A stretch of 64,000 nucleotides of DNA. Origin: DATIUV01 sp049322755. Its GTDB lineage: Bacteria; Pseudomonadota; Gammaproteobacteria; Burkholderiales; UBA6910. Location: assembly GCA_049322755.1 (NCBI GenBank), contig JBMOQX010000072.1, forward strand, positions 1 to 64,000. The letters run 5' to 3'. Of this stretch, positions 50,298-58,989 are shown in pieces. The notes below the pieces were generated by a model that was given only the letters and a program-made list of their open reading frames with translations, was not told the origin of the DNA and did no database searches. Position numbers and translations under genes: made by a program. Positions within the stretch are counted from its first letter, which is position 1. Every line of letters starts with the position of its first letter.

Positions 50298-50829
50298 CAA
50301 GCTGCGCGTCGCCACCACGTCGCTGGCGGGCTGTTTCGGTTGCCACATGTCGCTGCTGGACATCGACGAGCGCGTGCTGGAGCTGGCGCGGCAGGTCGAG
50401 TTCGACCGCTCGCCGCTCACCGACATCAAGCGTTGCGGAGCCTGCGACGTCGGGCTGGTGGAGGGCGGCATCTGCAACGCCGAGAACGTCCACGTGCTGA
50501 AGGAGTTCCGCCGCAACTGCCGTATCCTGGTTTCCGTGGGCGCGTGCGCGATCAACGGTGGCGTGCCGGCGATGCGCAACAACATTCCGCTGCGCTCCTG
50601 CCTGCAGGAGGTCTACGAGACCGAAGGCGGGCTGGAGCGCGGCGGCATCCCCAACGACGTCGAGCTGCCGCTGCCGTTCGACAAGGTGCGGCCGATCCAC
50701 GAGGTGGTGCACGTGGACTACTTCCTGCCCGGCTGTCCGCCGCCCGCCGAGGCGTTCTGGCGGCTGCTCACGGACCTGCTGGCGGGGCGCCAGCCGGCGC
50801 CGGACCCGGCGTGGCTGCGCTACGACTAG
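50290..50829 (+). CDS. hoxY: NAD-reducing hydrogenase small subunit HoxY
   Basis: The 179-residue small subunit carries the proximal 4Fe-4S cluster: SLAGCFGCHMSLLDID, CGACDVGLVEGG, GACAINGG and PGCPPPAEAFW provide the Cys ligands. It pairs with HoxH. It overlaps the end of hoxU by eight bases and has no signal peptide, so the enzyme is cytoplasmic. Confidence 0.95.
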   Translation: MADKLRVATTSLAGCFGCHMSLLDIDERVLELARQVEFDRSPLTDIKRCGACDVGLVEGGICNAENVHVLKEFRRNCRILVSVGACAINGGVPAMRNNIPLRSCLQEVYETEGGLERGGIPNDVELPLPFDKVRPIHEVVHVDYFLPGCPPPAEAFWRLLTDLLAGRQPAPDPAWLRYD

Positions 50830-50857
50830 CGGCGACGCGTTGACGCAGGAGAGGCGC

Positions 50858-52345
50858 ATGGAGCGACGGCTGGAGACGGCGGCCACCACGGACGGGCTCG
50901 CGCGGGTGGCGATCGAGCCGGTGTCGCGGGTCGAGGGACACGGCAAGGTGACGCTGCTGGTGGACGAGCAGCACCACGTGAAGCAGGCGCGCCTGCATAT
51001 CGTCGAGTTCCGCGGCTTCGAGAAGTTCGTCCAGGGCCGGCCCTACTGGGAGGTGCCGGTGCTGGTGCAGCGGCTGTGCGGCATCTGCCCGGTGAGCCAT
51101 CACCTGGCGGCGGCGAAGGCCATCGACCAGCTGGTGGGGGTGAAGGCGCTCACGCCGACGGCGGAGAAGGTCCGGCGGCTGCTGCACCTGGGACAGATCC
51201 TGCAGTCCCACGCGCTGCACTTCTTCTATCTCGCGTCGCCCGACCTGCTGTTCGGCTTCGGCGCCGACGTCGCCCAGCGCAACGTTATCGCGGTGGCGCA
51301 GGCCCATCCCGACGTGGCGCGCAAGGGCATCCTGCTGCGCAAGTACGGCCAGGAAGTGATCCGGGTGGTGGCGGGCAAACGCGTCCATGGCGCCTGCGCG
51401 GTGCCGGGCGGCGTCAACAAGAGCCTCACCGCGGCGGAGCGCGAGGCGCTGCTCGCGGACATCGACGACATCGTTTTCTGGAGCCGCGAGGCGGTGGCCC
51501 TGGCGCGCGAACTGTTCGACGCCGACGCCGAGACCAATGCCCGCTTCGGCAGCTATCGCGCGGCGGCGCTCTCGCTGGTGCGCGCGGACGGCGGGCTGGA
51601 CCTCTACCACGGCGGCCTGCGGGCCAGCGACGCCGACGGCAAGACGATTTTCGACCACGCCGACTACGGCCACTACTGGGACCACATCCGCGAGGTGGTG
51701 AAGCCGTGGTCGTACATGAAGTTCCCGTTCCTGCGCGCGCTGGGTCCGGACGCGGGCTGGTACCGGGTGGGGCCGCTGGCGCGTTTGACCAACTGCGATT
51801 TCATCCCGACGCCGCTGGCCCACGGCGAGCGCCAGCGCTTCCTCGCGTACCACGGTGGTGCCGCGGCGCAGGCGACACTGGGCTATCACTGGGCGCGCAT
51901 GATCGAGATGCTGCACGCCGCGGAGGGCATCCGCGATCTGCTGGCGGACCCGGACCTGCTGGGGACCGAGCTGGTGGCGAAGGGCGAGCGCGCGTTCCGC
52001 GGCGTGGGCGTGATCGAAGCGCCGCGCGGCACGCTCATCCACCATTACCGCATCGACGAGAACGACCAGATCGTGCGCGCCAATCTGATCGTCTCCACCA
52101 CCCACAACAACGACGCCATGAACGAGGCGGTGCGGCGCGTGGCCGAGGATTACCTGGACGGCCACGAGCTCACCGAGGCGCTGCTGAACCACATCGAGGT
52201 GGCGATCCGGGCGTTCGATCCCTGCCTGTCGTGCGCCACCCACGCGCTGGGCCAGATGCCGCTGCAGGTGGAGCTGGTGGGGCCCGGCGGTGCGCTCCTG
52301 CAGCGTGTGGTGCGGGACCGGGGCGGCGTGCGCGCGGTTCCGTGA
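50858..52345 (+). CDS. hoxH: NAD-reducing [NiFe] hydrogenase large subunit HoxH
   Basis: HoxH holds the Ni-Fe site of this group 3d hydrogenase. Of its 495 residues, RLCGICPVSHH near residue 70 gives the first ligand pair and DPCLSCATH near residue 453 the second. After the last motif a C-terminal extension of about 34 residues remains to be removed in maturation, presumably by HoxW just downstream. The early RVEGH and late motifs are intact. The enzyme would link H2 to NADH. Confidence 0.95.
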   Translation: MERRLETAATTDGLARVAIEPVSRVEGHGKVTLLVDEQHHVKQARLHIVEFRGFEKFVQGRPYWEVPVLVQRLCGICPVSHHLAAAKAIDQLVGVKALTPTAEKVRRLLHLGQILQSHALHFFYLASPDLLFGFGADVAQRNVIAVAQAHPDVARKGILLRKYGQEVIRVVAGKRVHGACAVPGGVNKSLTAAEREALLADIDDIVFWSREAVALARELFDADAETNARFGSYRAAALSLVRADGGLDLYHGGLRASDADGKTIFDHADYGHYWDHIREVVKPWSYMKFPFLRALGPDAGWYRVGPLARLTNCDFIPTPLAHGERQRFLAYHGGAAAQATLGYHWARMIEMLHAAEGIRDLLADPDLLGTELVAKGERAFRGVGVIEAPRGTLIHHYRIDENDQIVRANLIVSTTHNNDAMNEAVRRVAEDYLDGHELTEALLNHIEVAIRAFDPCLSCATHALGQMPLQVELVGPGGALLQRVVRDRGGVRAVP

Positions 52346-52347
52346 GC

Positions 52348-52836
52348 ATGCCGCGCGTCCTGCTGCTGGCTTGCGGCAATCCCAGCCGCGGCGACGACGC
52401 CATCGGCCCGCTGCTGGCGGAGCGGGCGGAAGCGCTGGCGGCGGCGCCGGGACTCGGCTGCGCGCTGGAGTGCCTTGTGGTGTTCCAGTTCCAGGTGGAG
52501 CACGCGCTCGACTTCCGCGGACGCCACCTCGTGCTGCTGGCGGATGCCAGCGCCGCCGCGCCGCCGCCGTTTCGCTTCCGGCGCGCGCGGCCCTATGCGC
52601 GGCCTGCCCACACCTCCCACGCCGCGGCGCCGGGGCTGCTGCTGGCGGCGTTCCGGCAGGTGGAAGGCCGGGACCCGCCGCCCGCGTTCGTGCTGGCCGT
52701 GCGCGGCGAGCGCTTCGATCTCGGCGCGGCGCTGTCGCCGGCCGGGGAACGCCATCTCGCGGCCGCGGCGGACTTCGTGGCCGGCTTGCTGCGCTCGCCG
52801 TTCCCGGCGGCCTGGGACGAGCGCGCCACGGACTGA
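52348..52836 (+). CDS. hoxW: hydrogenase maturation endopeptidase HoxW
   Basis: The 162-residue protein is a hydrogenase maturation protease: VLLLACGNPSRGDDAIGPLL holds the family's GN and D-D residues, and later AAAPGLLLAAF and VLAVRGERFD fit the Ni-sensing groove pattern. It would cleave the HoxH tail. The ATG at 52348 is used; a GTG at 52342 overlapping the hoxH stop is equally possible. Confidence 0.88.
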   Translation: MPRVLLLACGNPSRGDDAIGPLLAERAEALAAAPGLGCALECLVVFQFQVEHALDFRGRHLVLLADASAAAPPPFRFRRARPYARPAHTSHAAAPGLLLAAFRQVEGRDPPPAFVLAVRGERFDLGAALSPAGERHLAAAADFVAGLLRSPFPAAWDERATD

Positions 52837-52935
52837 CCGCCGCGTGGCCCGGCGCCGCCGCCGGTCCTGTTCCGCTTTACAACGCCGGATGACCCCGCTA
52901 GAAAGGAATCGCGGAAATCCTCGAGGAGCGGCGCA

Positions 52936-53811
52936 TTGAAGGCCCGGATACGGATCGCGGCGATTTGCCTGGCGTTGTCGGCAGCGGCGCCGTCGGTGCC
53001 CGCGGATGAAACGGTCACCGAGATCATTCCGCTGCGCTCGCGCACCGTGGACGAGGTACTGCCACTGGTGCGCCCGCTGGTGGCGCCCGAAGGCACGGTG
53101 AACGGCATCAGCGGCCAGCTCATCGTGCGGGCGACGCCGGCCAAGCTGGCGCAGCTGCGGCAGGTGCTGGACGCCATCGACAAGCCGGCGCGCCAGCTGG
53201 TCATCAGCGTCACCCAGGACGTGGACCTGGTGCGTCGCGAGCGCGAGGCGAGCTTCTCCGGCAGCGTCGGCGGGAGCGACGCGCGCGTCACCGTGCCGCC
53301 CGCGGGGCCGCGTCCGCGCGAAGGCGTGATCGTCCAGAGCGGCAGCGGCGACGATTTCGCGCGTGGCCAGGCGGTGGAGCGAAGCCGCGCGGAAACCGCC
53401 AGCGGCACCCAGCGGCTGCGGGTGCTGGAGGGCAACGAGGCTTTCGTCCAGGCGGGGCAATCGCGGCCGGTGCGGGAGCGGCAGGTGATCGACACGCCCA
53501 CTGGGAGGCGCGTCATCGAATCCACCCGCTACGTCGACGCCGGTACCGGCTTCTACGCGCGGCCCCGGATGAGTGGCGACCGGGTCACCGTCACCATCCG
53601 CACCGCCCGCGACCGCTTGACCGGCGACCGGCGCGGCAGCATCGAGACGCAGTCGGTGGAGACCCGGGTGAGCGCGCGGCTGGGCGAGTGGATGGAAATC
53701 GGCGGCATCGCCGAACAGACGAGCCGGAGCTCGAGCAGCATCCTGCAGCGCGGGTCGGTCACCGGCAGCGAGCAGCGGCGGGTGTTCCTCAAGGTGGAGG
53801 AGGCGCGCTGA
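52936..53811 (+). CDS. short exported secretin-domain protein
   Basis: The 291-residue protein has a signal peptide (..SVPADE near residue 24) and an N-terminal secretin NolW-like module (VTEIIPLRSRTVDEVLPLVR, then LRQVLDAIDKPARQLVISV). The C-terminal part is beta-rich with a Ser-rich loop and resembles the start of a secretin domain, but the protein is far too short to make a full secretin ring. The start is TTG at 52936 with a GAGGAG ribosome site. Its role is unknown; similar short proteins are scattered in Betaproteobacteria. Confidence 0.75.
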   Translation: MKARIRIAAICLALSAAAPSVPADETVTEIIPLRSRTVDEVLPLVRPLVAPEGTVNGISGQLIVRATPAKLAQLRQVLDAIDKPARQLVISVTQDVDLVRREREASFSGSVGGSDARVTVPPAGPRPREGVIVQSGSGDDFARGQAVERSRAETASGTQRLRVLEGNEAFVQAGQSRPVRERQVIDTPTGRRVIESTRYVDAGTGFYARPRMSGDRVTVTIRTARDRLTGDRRGSIETQSVETRVSARLGEWMEIGGIAEQTSRSSSSILQRGSVTGSEQRRVFLKVEEAR

Positions 53812-54440
53812 CCGCGGCGCCGGGCCGGCCCGCCGCCCTGCACTGGGCGCTGCTGGCGGCGTTTCTGCTGATCCTGGCCTGGTCGGCGATCGGGCCGCGC
53901 GACCGCGTCATCTGGTGGCTGGAGGTGTTCCCCGCGATCGCGGGCGCGGTGATCCTGATCGCGACGTTCCGGCGCTTTCCCCTCACGCCGCTGCTCTACG
54001 TCCTGATCTTCCTGCACGCGGCGGTGCTGATGGTGGGCGGGCACTACACCTATGCCGAGATGCCGCTGTTCAACTGGCTGCGCGACGAGTACGGGCTGGC
54101 GCGCAACTACTACGACCGCGTCGGGCACGTGTTCCAGGGCTTCGTGCCGGCCATGATCGCGCGCGAGATCCTGCTGCGGCGCTCGCCGCTTGATCCGGGC
54201 AAGTGGCTTTTCTTCATCGTCACCTGCATCGCGCTGGCGATCAGCGCCTTCTACGAGTTCATCGAGTGGTGGGTGGCGATCACCTCGGAGGAAACGGCGG
54301 ATGCCTTCCTCGCCACGCAGGGCGATGTCTGGGACACCCAGTGGGACATGTTCCTCGCGTTCCTCGGCGCGATCGCGGCGCAGCTAACGCTGGGGTGGCT
54401 GCAGGACCGGCAGCTGCGGGCGCTGGCGCACGGCAAATGA
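53808..54440 (+). CDS. DUF2238 (YjdF-like) inner-membrane protein
   Basis: The product of about 210 residues has five or six membrane segments and the DUF2238 signatures RVGHVFQGFVPAMIAREIL and FYEFIEWW. The family's function is unknown. In frame there is no ATG, GTG or TTG between the previous gene's last codons and residue 30; a CTG at 53808 overlaps the previous stop as CTGA and lies eight bases after GGAGGAGG, so I take it as the start. An ATG 120 bases upstream would give a very unlikely leader. Confidence 0.85.
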   Translation: MTAAPGRPAALHWALLAAFLLILAWSAIGPRDRVIWWLEVFPAIAGAVILIATFRRFPLTPLLYVLIFLHAAVLMVGGHYTYAEMPLFNWLRDEYGLARNYYDRVGHVFQGFVPAMIAREILLRRSPLDPGKWLFFIVTCIALAISAFYEFIEWWVAITSEETADAFLATQGDVWDTQWDMFLAFLGAIAAQLTLGWLQDRQLRALAHGK

Positions 54441-54510
54441 GCCATGGGGTATGCGGAACGATGGAGGCAAGCGCGGGCGCCGACCAGACTCCGCACATCG
54501 CCCATCGCCC

Positions 54511-55095
54511 TCATCGCCGCCGCCAGATCTGCCAGCGCTCCTTGCCCTGGAACACCGGAATCGAGTCCGTCACCGCGCGGTCATCGATCAGTTCCAGGTC
54601 CGGGGCCAGCAGCGCGTCGAGTTCTGCCGGGGATGCACCGAAAGGCGGGCCGCGCTCGTTGTCGTCGAAGTAAAAATAACCCGCCAGCACGCCGCCCGGA
54701 GCGAGCAGCTCAGCCACCCGTGCTGCGTAGTCCGGCCACAGGCGCCGCGGCAGCGCGCACAGGAAGGCGCGCTCGTAGATCACCGGCCAGGGGGCGCCGG
54801 CGGCGTAATGAAAGAAGTCGGCCTCCACGGCGCAGGCCGCGAACGCCCCCAGGGTCTGCCGGGCCGCTGCCACCGCGGGCGCGCTGAAATCGATGGCGGT
54901 GACCGACCAGCCCAGCTGGACCAGGTGGCGCGCCTCGTAGGACGATCCGCAGCCGGGAATCAGCACCCGCCGCTCTCCGGCGTGGGTGGCGGCGAATCGC
55001 GCCAGGTTGTCGGGGACGCGCCCCGCATCCCAGGGCGTGACCCGGTTGCGATAGCGCGTGTCCCAGAAGTCCGGTCGTGAGCTGTCCTGTGCCAT
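54511..55095 (-). CDS. thiopurine S-methyltransferase-like protein
   Basis: The 194-residue class I SAM-dependent methyltransferase has the TPMT pattern: FWDTRYRNRVTPWDAGRVPD, the SAM-binding GCGSSYEARHLVQLGWSVTAIDFS, and a later GYFYFDD. Bacterial TPMT relatives methylate thiols or metalloid compounds; the substrate here is unknown. It is divergent from narX with a 12-bp palindrome in between. Confidence 0.85.
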   Translation of the reverse strand: MAQDSSRPDFWDTRYRNRVTPWDAGRVPDNLARFAATHAGERRVLIPGCGSSYEARHLVQLGWSVTAIDFSAPAVAAARQTLGAFAACAVEADFFHYAAGAPWPVIYERAFLCALPRRLWPDYAARVAELLAPGGVLAGYFYFDDNERGPPFGASPAELDALLAPDLELIDDRAVTDSIPVFQGKERWQIWRRR

Positions 55096-55101
55096 TACCG
55101 A

Positions 55102-55113
55102 TCTTGATCAAGA
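55102..55113. promoter_or_regulatory. 12-bp perfect palindrome TCTTGATCAAGA
   Basis: TCTTGATCAAGA lies six bases from the start of the methyltransferase-like gene and about 80 bases upstream of narX. It is a possible operator. It is not an FNR box, since the TTGAT and ATCAA halves overlap. Confidence 0.4.
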
Positions 55114-55192
55114 CCTTGCCGAGGGGGCGCCGGGTACGCGGTCTGTTATAGTAGCCGCTGGGGCAGGCCTTCGCGGCGCGCTCCCGCGCACG

Positions 55193-57133
55193 ATGATACG
55201 CAACCTCCACCGCCTGAGCTTCAAGGTCTCGGGGATCCTGATCGGATTCTCGGTGATCGCCATCGCCGCCATCGGCATGACGCTGTACGTGTCGTGGAAG
55301 CTGCAGGGCGGCGCCGCCGCCATCAACGACATGGGCAGCGAGCGCATGCGCAGCTACCGCATCGCCAACATCCTCTCGGAACTGGCGATCCCCGACGGCG
55401 ACCGGCCGGCGGTGGCGGGGCGCGCACAGGCCGAGATCGACCGCTTCGAGCGCGTGCTGCAGGACCTCAAGCAGGGCGACCCCGGGCGCCCGCTGTTCGT
55501 GCCGACGACACCGGAGATCCGGGATCAGCTGGCCGAAATCGAGCGGCGTTGGCGCGAGCAGATCCGACCGGCGGCCGAGGCGGTGCTGGCGGCGCCCGCC
55601 GGCCCCGTCCAGGAGGACCGCTTCCGGGACTTTCGCCACCAGGTGGACGAGTTCGTGGCCCTCATCGACGCGCTGGTGGGGGCGGTCGAGGCGCACAACT
55701 CGAAATACACGTCCCTCCTCGGGTCGCTGCAACTGGGGCTGATGGCGCTGGCGGTGGCCGGCGCCGTGAGTCTGATCTTTCTGGTGTTCCTGCTGGTGGT
55801 GCGACCGGTGCAGACGCTGCGCGAGGGCATGCAGCGCATGGAGCAGGAGGAATTCGGTGCCCGGGTTCCGGTGGAGACGCGGGACGAGTTCGGCGACCTG
55901 GCGCGGGGCTTCAACCGCATGGCCGACCACCTGGAGGGCCTCTACCGCACCCTGGAGGACCGGGTGAAGGCCAAGACCCGGCGGCTCGAGCAGAAGAACC
56001 GGGAGCTCTCCACGCTCTACGACGTCAGCACCTTTCTCAACACGCCCGCCACTACCGAGGAGCTTTGCCGCGGCTTCGTGCGGCGCCTGATCCGGGTGTT
56101 CGACGCCGGGGCCGGGTCGGTGCGGCTGGTGCATCCGGACAGCGGCGACATCCACATGTTCGTCAGCGAAGGGCTGGCCAAGGAGTTCGTCGAGGAGGAG
56201 CGCTGCCTCAAGGTGGGCGACTGCCTTTGCGGCGAGGCGGTGCGCGACGCCACGCCGATGGTTCGGGTCTTCCCGGCCCAGGCCCCGGACGCCGTGCTCT
56301 ACCGCTGCCAGCGCATCGGCTTCGAGACCGTGTCGGTGTTCACCATCCGCGTGAAGAAGCAGCTGCTGGGGGTGTTCAACCTCTACTTCACCCGCAAGCA
56401 TGAGTTCACCCACGAGGAGCGCCTGATGCTGGAGACGCTGGGCCAGCACCTGGGCATCGCCATCGAGAACCAGCGGCTGCTGTCGCGGGAGCGCGAGATG
56501 GCGGTGTCGGAGGAGCGCAACCTGCTGGCGCAGGAACTGCACGACTCGATTGCGCAGTCGCTCGCGTTCCTCAACCTGCAGACCCAGATGCTGCAGGACG
56601 CGCTCAGGCGCCACGACGTGGCGGAATCGCTGGAGGGGCTGGCGCTGATCCGCGAGGGCATCCAGGAAAGCTACGACGACGTGCGCGAGCTGCTGGTGCA
56701 TTTCCGCACCCGCATCGGCCAGGCCGACATCGAGGCCGCGCTGCGCGCGGCGCTGGAGAAGTTCGAGGGGCAGACGGGCATCGCCACCCGGCTGGAGGTC
56801 CAGGGCACCGGCATTCCGCTGCCGCCGGAGGTCCAGATCCAGGTGCTGCACATCGTGCAGGAGGCCCTGTCCAACGTGCGCAAGCATGCCGGCGCCAGCA
56901 AGGTGGACGTGAGCCTGGCCTACGATCATGCCTATCGCTTCACGGTGCGCGATGACGGCCGCGGTTTCGATGCCGAGTTCCTGCGCGACCGCACCGACGC
57001 CCACGTCGGCCTCAAGATCATGCGCGAGCGCGCCCACCGCATCGGCGGCCGCCTCGATCTGCGCTCCCGCCCCGGCGCAGGCACCGAAGTCACCCTGACC
57101 CTTCCCATTGCGAGGGAGGAGGCGGCAGCGTGA
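55193..57133 (+). CDS. narX: nitrate/nitrite sensor histidine kinase (NarX type)
   Basis: The 646-residue kinase has a first membrane helix (about residues 9-30) and a periplasmic domain with a P-box-like nitrate motif GSERMRSYRIA near residue 46. A second helix lies at about 180-205, then a HAMP domain, a GAF-like domain, and the HisKA_3 dimerisation domain with the phosphorylated His in ELHDSIAQSLAFL near residue 450. The ATPase domain has IVQEALSNVRKHA (N box) and DDGRGFD (G box). This is the NarX/NarQ layout. The ATG at 55193 is used. Confidence 0.9.
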   Translation: MIRNLHRLSFKVSGILIGFSVIAIAAIGMTLYVSWKLQGGAAAINDMGSERMRSYRIANILSELAIPDGDRPAVAGRAQAEIDRFERVLQDLKQGDPGRPLFVPTTPEIRDQLAEIERRWREQIRPAAEAVLAAPAGPVQEDRFRDFRHQVDEFVALIDALVGAVEAHNSKYTSLLGSLQLGLMALAVAGAVSLIFLVFLLVVRPVQTLREGMQRMEQEEFGARVPVETRDEFGDLARGFNRMADHLEGLYRTLEDRVKAKTRRLEQKNRELSTLYDVSTFLNTPATTEELCRGFVRRLIRVFDAGAGSVRLVHPDSGDIHMFVSEGLAKEFVEEERCLKVGDCLCGEAVRDATPMVRVFPAQAPDAVLYRCQRIGFETVSVFTIRVKKQLLGVFNLYFTRKHEFTHEERLMLETLGQHLGIAIENQRLLSREREMAVSEERNLLAQELHDSIAQSLAFLNLQTQMLQDALRRHDVAESLEGLALIREGIQESYDDVRELLVHFRTRIGQADIEAALRAALEKFEGQTGIATRLEVQGTGIPLPPEVQIQVLHIVQEALSNVRKHAGASKVDVSLAYDHAYRFTVRDDGRGFDAEFLRDRTDAHVGLKIMRERAHRIGGRLDLRSRPGAGTEVTLTLPIAREEAAA

Positions 57134-57652
57134 GTCACCCAGCGAGGGGCCCCGGCCGCAGGCCGGGGATCGATGGCCAGACGAGCGCTGCCGGCCGCCG
57201 ACGCGGGCCGGCTTGCCCCTCGATGATGGTGGAAGAGGCGGCAGCATGAGTCACCGAGCGAGGCGTCCGGCCCCTCTCTCCCGGCCTCTCCCCCCGAGGG
57301 GGAGAGGAGGCTGGCGGCACCCCTCTCCCTCGGGGAGAGGGGACGGGGCTTCGATGTACTCCACCACGCCCAGGCCACTCGTGGCTCCCCTCTCCGCCGG
57401 GGAGAGGGGTGGGGGTGAGGGCATGGGGATCGATGGTGAGAGCGCGCCGCAGCGTGGAGCAGGGACCCGCTTGCGGGATGCGACCGCGCAGGCGCGCGTG
57501 GAGCCCGCGGGGACTCCGGCGCGCGGCCGCCCGCTCCCGGGTCGCACCTCCCCGCTGCGCGGGCAGGCACTGCTCCGCCGTCCGCGGGCGAGCGCTGCCG
57601 GCCGCCGATGCGCGGCGGCTTGCGTCCCGACAATGACGGAGGGGGCGGCGGC
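57134..57652. repeat. duplicated, palindrome-rich narX-narL spacer
   Basis: There is no convincing gene here. A 29-bp block covering the narX stop is repeated at 57235-57263 with two mismatches, and a 34-bp block at 57182-57215 recurs at 57589-57623. Both lead into a GGCGGC(A/G)GC-ATGA start context like that of narL. Three palindromes with CCTCTCC/GGAGAGG arms lie at 57285-57307, 57320-57342 and 57387-57409, the last with a TGGGGGTGAGGGC tail. The palindromes resemble a widespread intergenic repeat. Confidence 0.75.
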
Positions 57653-58333
57653 ATGACCGGCAACGGGCCCATCCGTGTGCTCATCGTCGATGACCACGCG
57701 CTGTTCCGCAGCGGGGTGAAGGCGCTGCTGGCGCGCCAGGCCGGCATCGACGTGGTGGGGGAGGCGGGCGACGGCCTCGAGGGCGTGAAGCGCGCCAAGG
57801 CGTTGAAGCCGGACGTGGTGCTGCTGGACCTGCACATGCCCGGGATGTCGGGCCGGGAGGCGGTGCGGGTCATCCAGGACGAGGCGCCCGCCGCGCGGGT
57901 GCTGATGCTCACCGTCTCGGAAGACGCGGACGACCTGCTGGACACCCTCAAGGCCGGCGCCGCGGGTTACCTGCTGAAGAACATCGAGGCCGACTATCTG
58001 GTGGACAGCATCCGGCGTGCCGCCCGGGGCGAATCGGTGATGTCGCCGCAGATGACCGGCAAGCTGGTGAGCGGACTGAAGTCGCTCGCCCGCGGTGAAG
58101 CCGCCGCGGCGGCCGACGAGCGCGAGCGCCTGACGCCGCGCGAACGCGAAATCCTGGCGCAGCTCGCGCGCGGCGCCAGCAACAAGGAGATCGCCCGGGA
58201 GCTGGACCTGGCCGAGAGCACCGTGAAGATCCACGTCCAGCACATCCTGCGGAAACTCAACCTCACCAGCCGGGTGCAGGCGGCGGTCTACGCCGTCGAG
58301 CAGGGGATGGCGCCCCGGTCCAGCGAAAGCTAG
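57653..58333 (+). CDS. narL: nitrate/nitrite response regulator (NarL type)
   Basis: The 226-residue regulator has a receiver domain (Asp phosphorylation site in VVLLDLHMPGMSG near residue 60, Lys in YLLKN) and a C-terminal LuxR-type helix-turn-helix (LTPREREILAQLARGASNKE, then STVKIHVQHILRKL). It pairs with NarX and should control narK and narG. A GGAGGG ribosome site precedes the ATG. The spacer to narX is 519 bases, unusual since the two genes normally adjoin. Confidence 0.92.
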   Translation: MTGNGPIRVLIVDDHALFRSGVKALLARQAGIDVVGEAGDGLEGVKRAKALKPDVVLLDLHMPGMSGREAVRVIQDEAPAARVLMLTVSEDADDLLDTLKAGAAGYLLKNIEADYLVDSIRRAARGESVMSPQMTGKLVSGLKSLARGEAAAAADERERLTPREREILAQLARGASNKEIARELDLAESTVKIHVQHILRKLNLTSRVQAAVYAVEQGMAPRSSES

Positions 58334-58388
58334 CCCCCGCGGCCGGGGCCTGCGCGCCGCGTCCGGCCGGCCCCGCCTTCCGGTCCTG

Positions 58389-58721
58389 CTATTTCTTTTT
58401 CTTCGCCGCGCCCATGACGTCGTGGGCCCAGCTCAGGGCCGCCACGACCTGCGGCATGCCGGCGGTCGAGAGCAGCAGCAGCAACGCATGCTCGATTTCC
58501 TTCGGCTTCACGCCGGCGGCGAGCGCCCGCCGCACGTGGCTGTGGACCGCGCCTTCCGAGCGCAGCGCTGCGGCCGCCGCCAGCTGCACCAGATGGCTGG
58601 TGCGCTCGTCCAGCGGACCCGCGGCGCGGACCGCGCTGCCCAGGCCCTCGAGGGCATCGAATACGTCGGCGTGCTCCTTGCGCAGCTCGAGATAGAACTT
58701 GGGCGCCTTGTTCTTGGCCAT
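58389..58721 (-). CDS. carboxymuconolactone decarboxylase-like protein
   Basis: The 110-residue protein fits the small CMD/AhpD-like family (REGAVHSHVRRALAAGVKPKEIEHAL pattern, starting from RSEGAVHSH). The catalytic CxxC of AhpD is absent, so it is not a peroxidase partner of that type. The reaction is unknown. The gene ends in a poly-Lys tail and is convergent with narL. Confidence 0.8.
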   Translation of the reverse strand: MAKNKAPKFYLELRKEHADVFDALEGLGSAVRAAGPLDERTSHLVQLAAAAALRSEGAVHSHVRRALAAGVKPKEIEHALLLLLSTAGMPQVVAALSWAHDVMGAAKKKK

Positions 58722-58989
58722 CGTGATCTCCTCGGTCAGTTCCTGGTCATTGGCGGGAAACCGATTGTAGTTCCATGACTTGGTAATCGCCTAGCTCCAA
58801 AGTAGTAGTTCCTTCGGGGGGCCGCCCGCGGCCCGCCCTCCGCCATTCGGCGATGGTCCATCCGTCTTCTGCTTGCGCGTGGCGCTACCACTGCGGAATG
58901 GGTCGGTGCGCGCAGGCCGCGTAACGTTCGCTCAAGCCTTCGAGGACCCTCCACCCCCTGAAGGACAACGGCAAAAAAGGGAGAAGAGC

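Noticed and set aside
55102..55113. FNR box upstream of narX
   Set aside because: TTGATCAAG has no four-base spacer between half-sites, so it does not fit TTGAT-N4-ATCAA.
57134..57652. Possible CRISPR array in the narX-narL spacer
   Set aside because: The repeats differ in sequence and spacing, and there are no unique spacers of constant length; duplication plus palindromic repeats explain it.
58722..58989. FNR or NarL site upstream of narK1
   Set aside because: I searched for TTGAT-N4-ATCAA and TACYYMT heptamers; the only near match (TACCACT) fails at one position.
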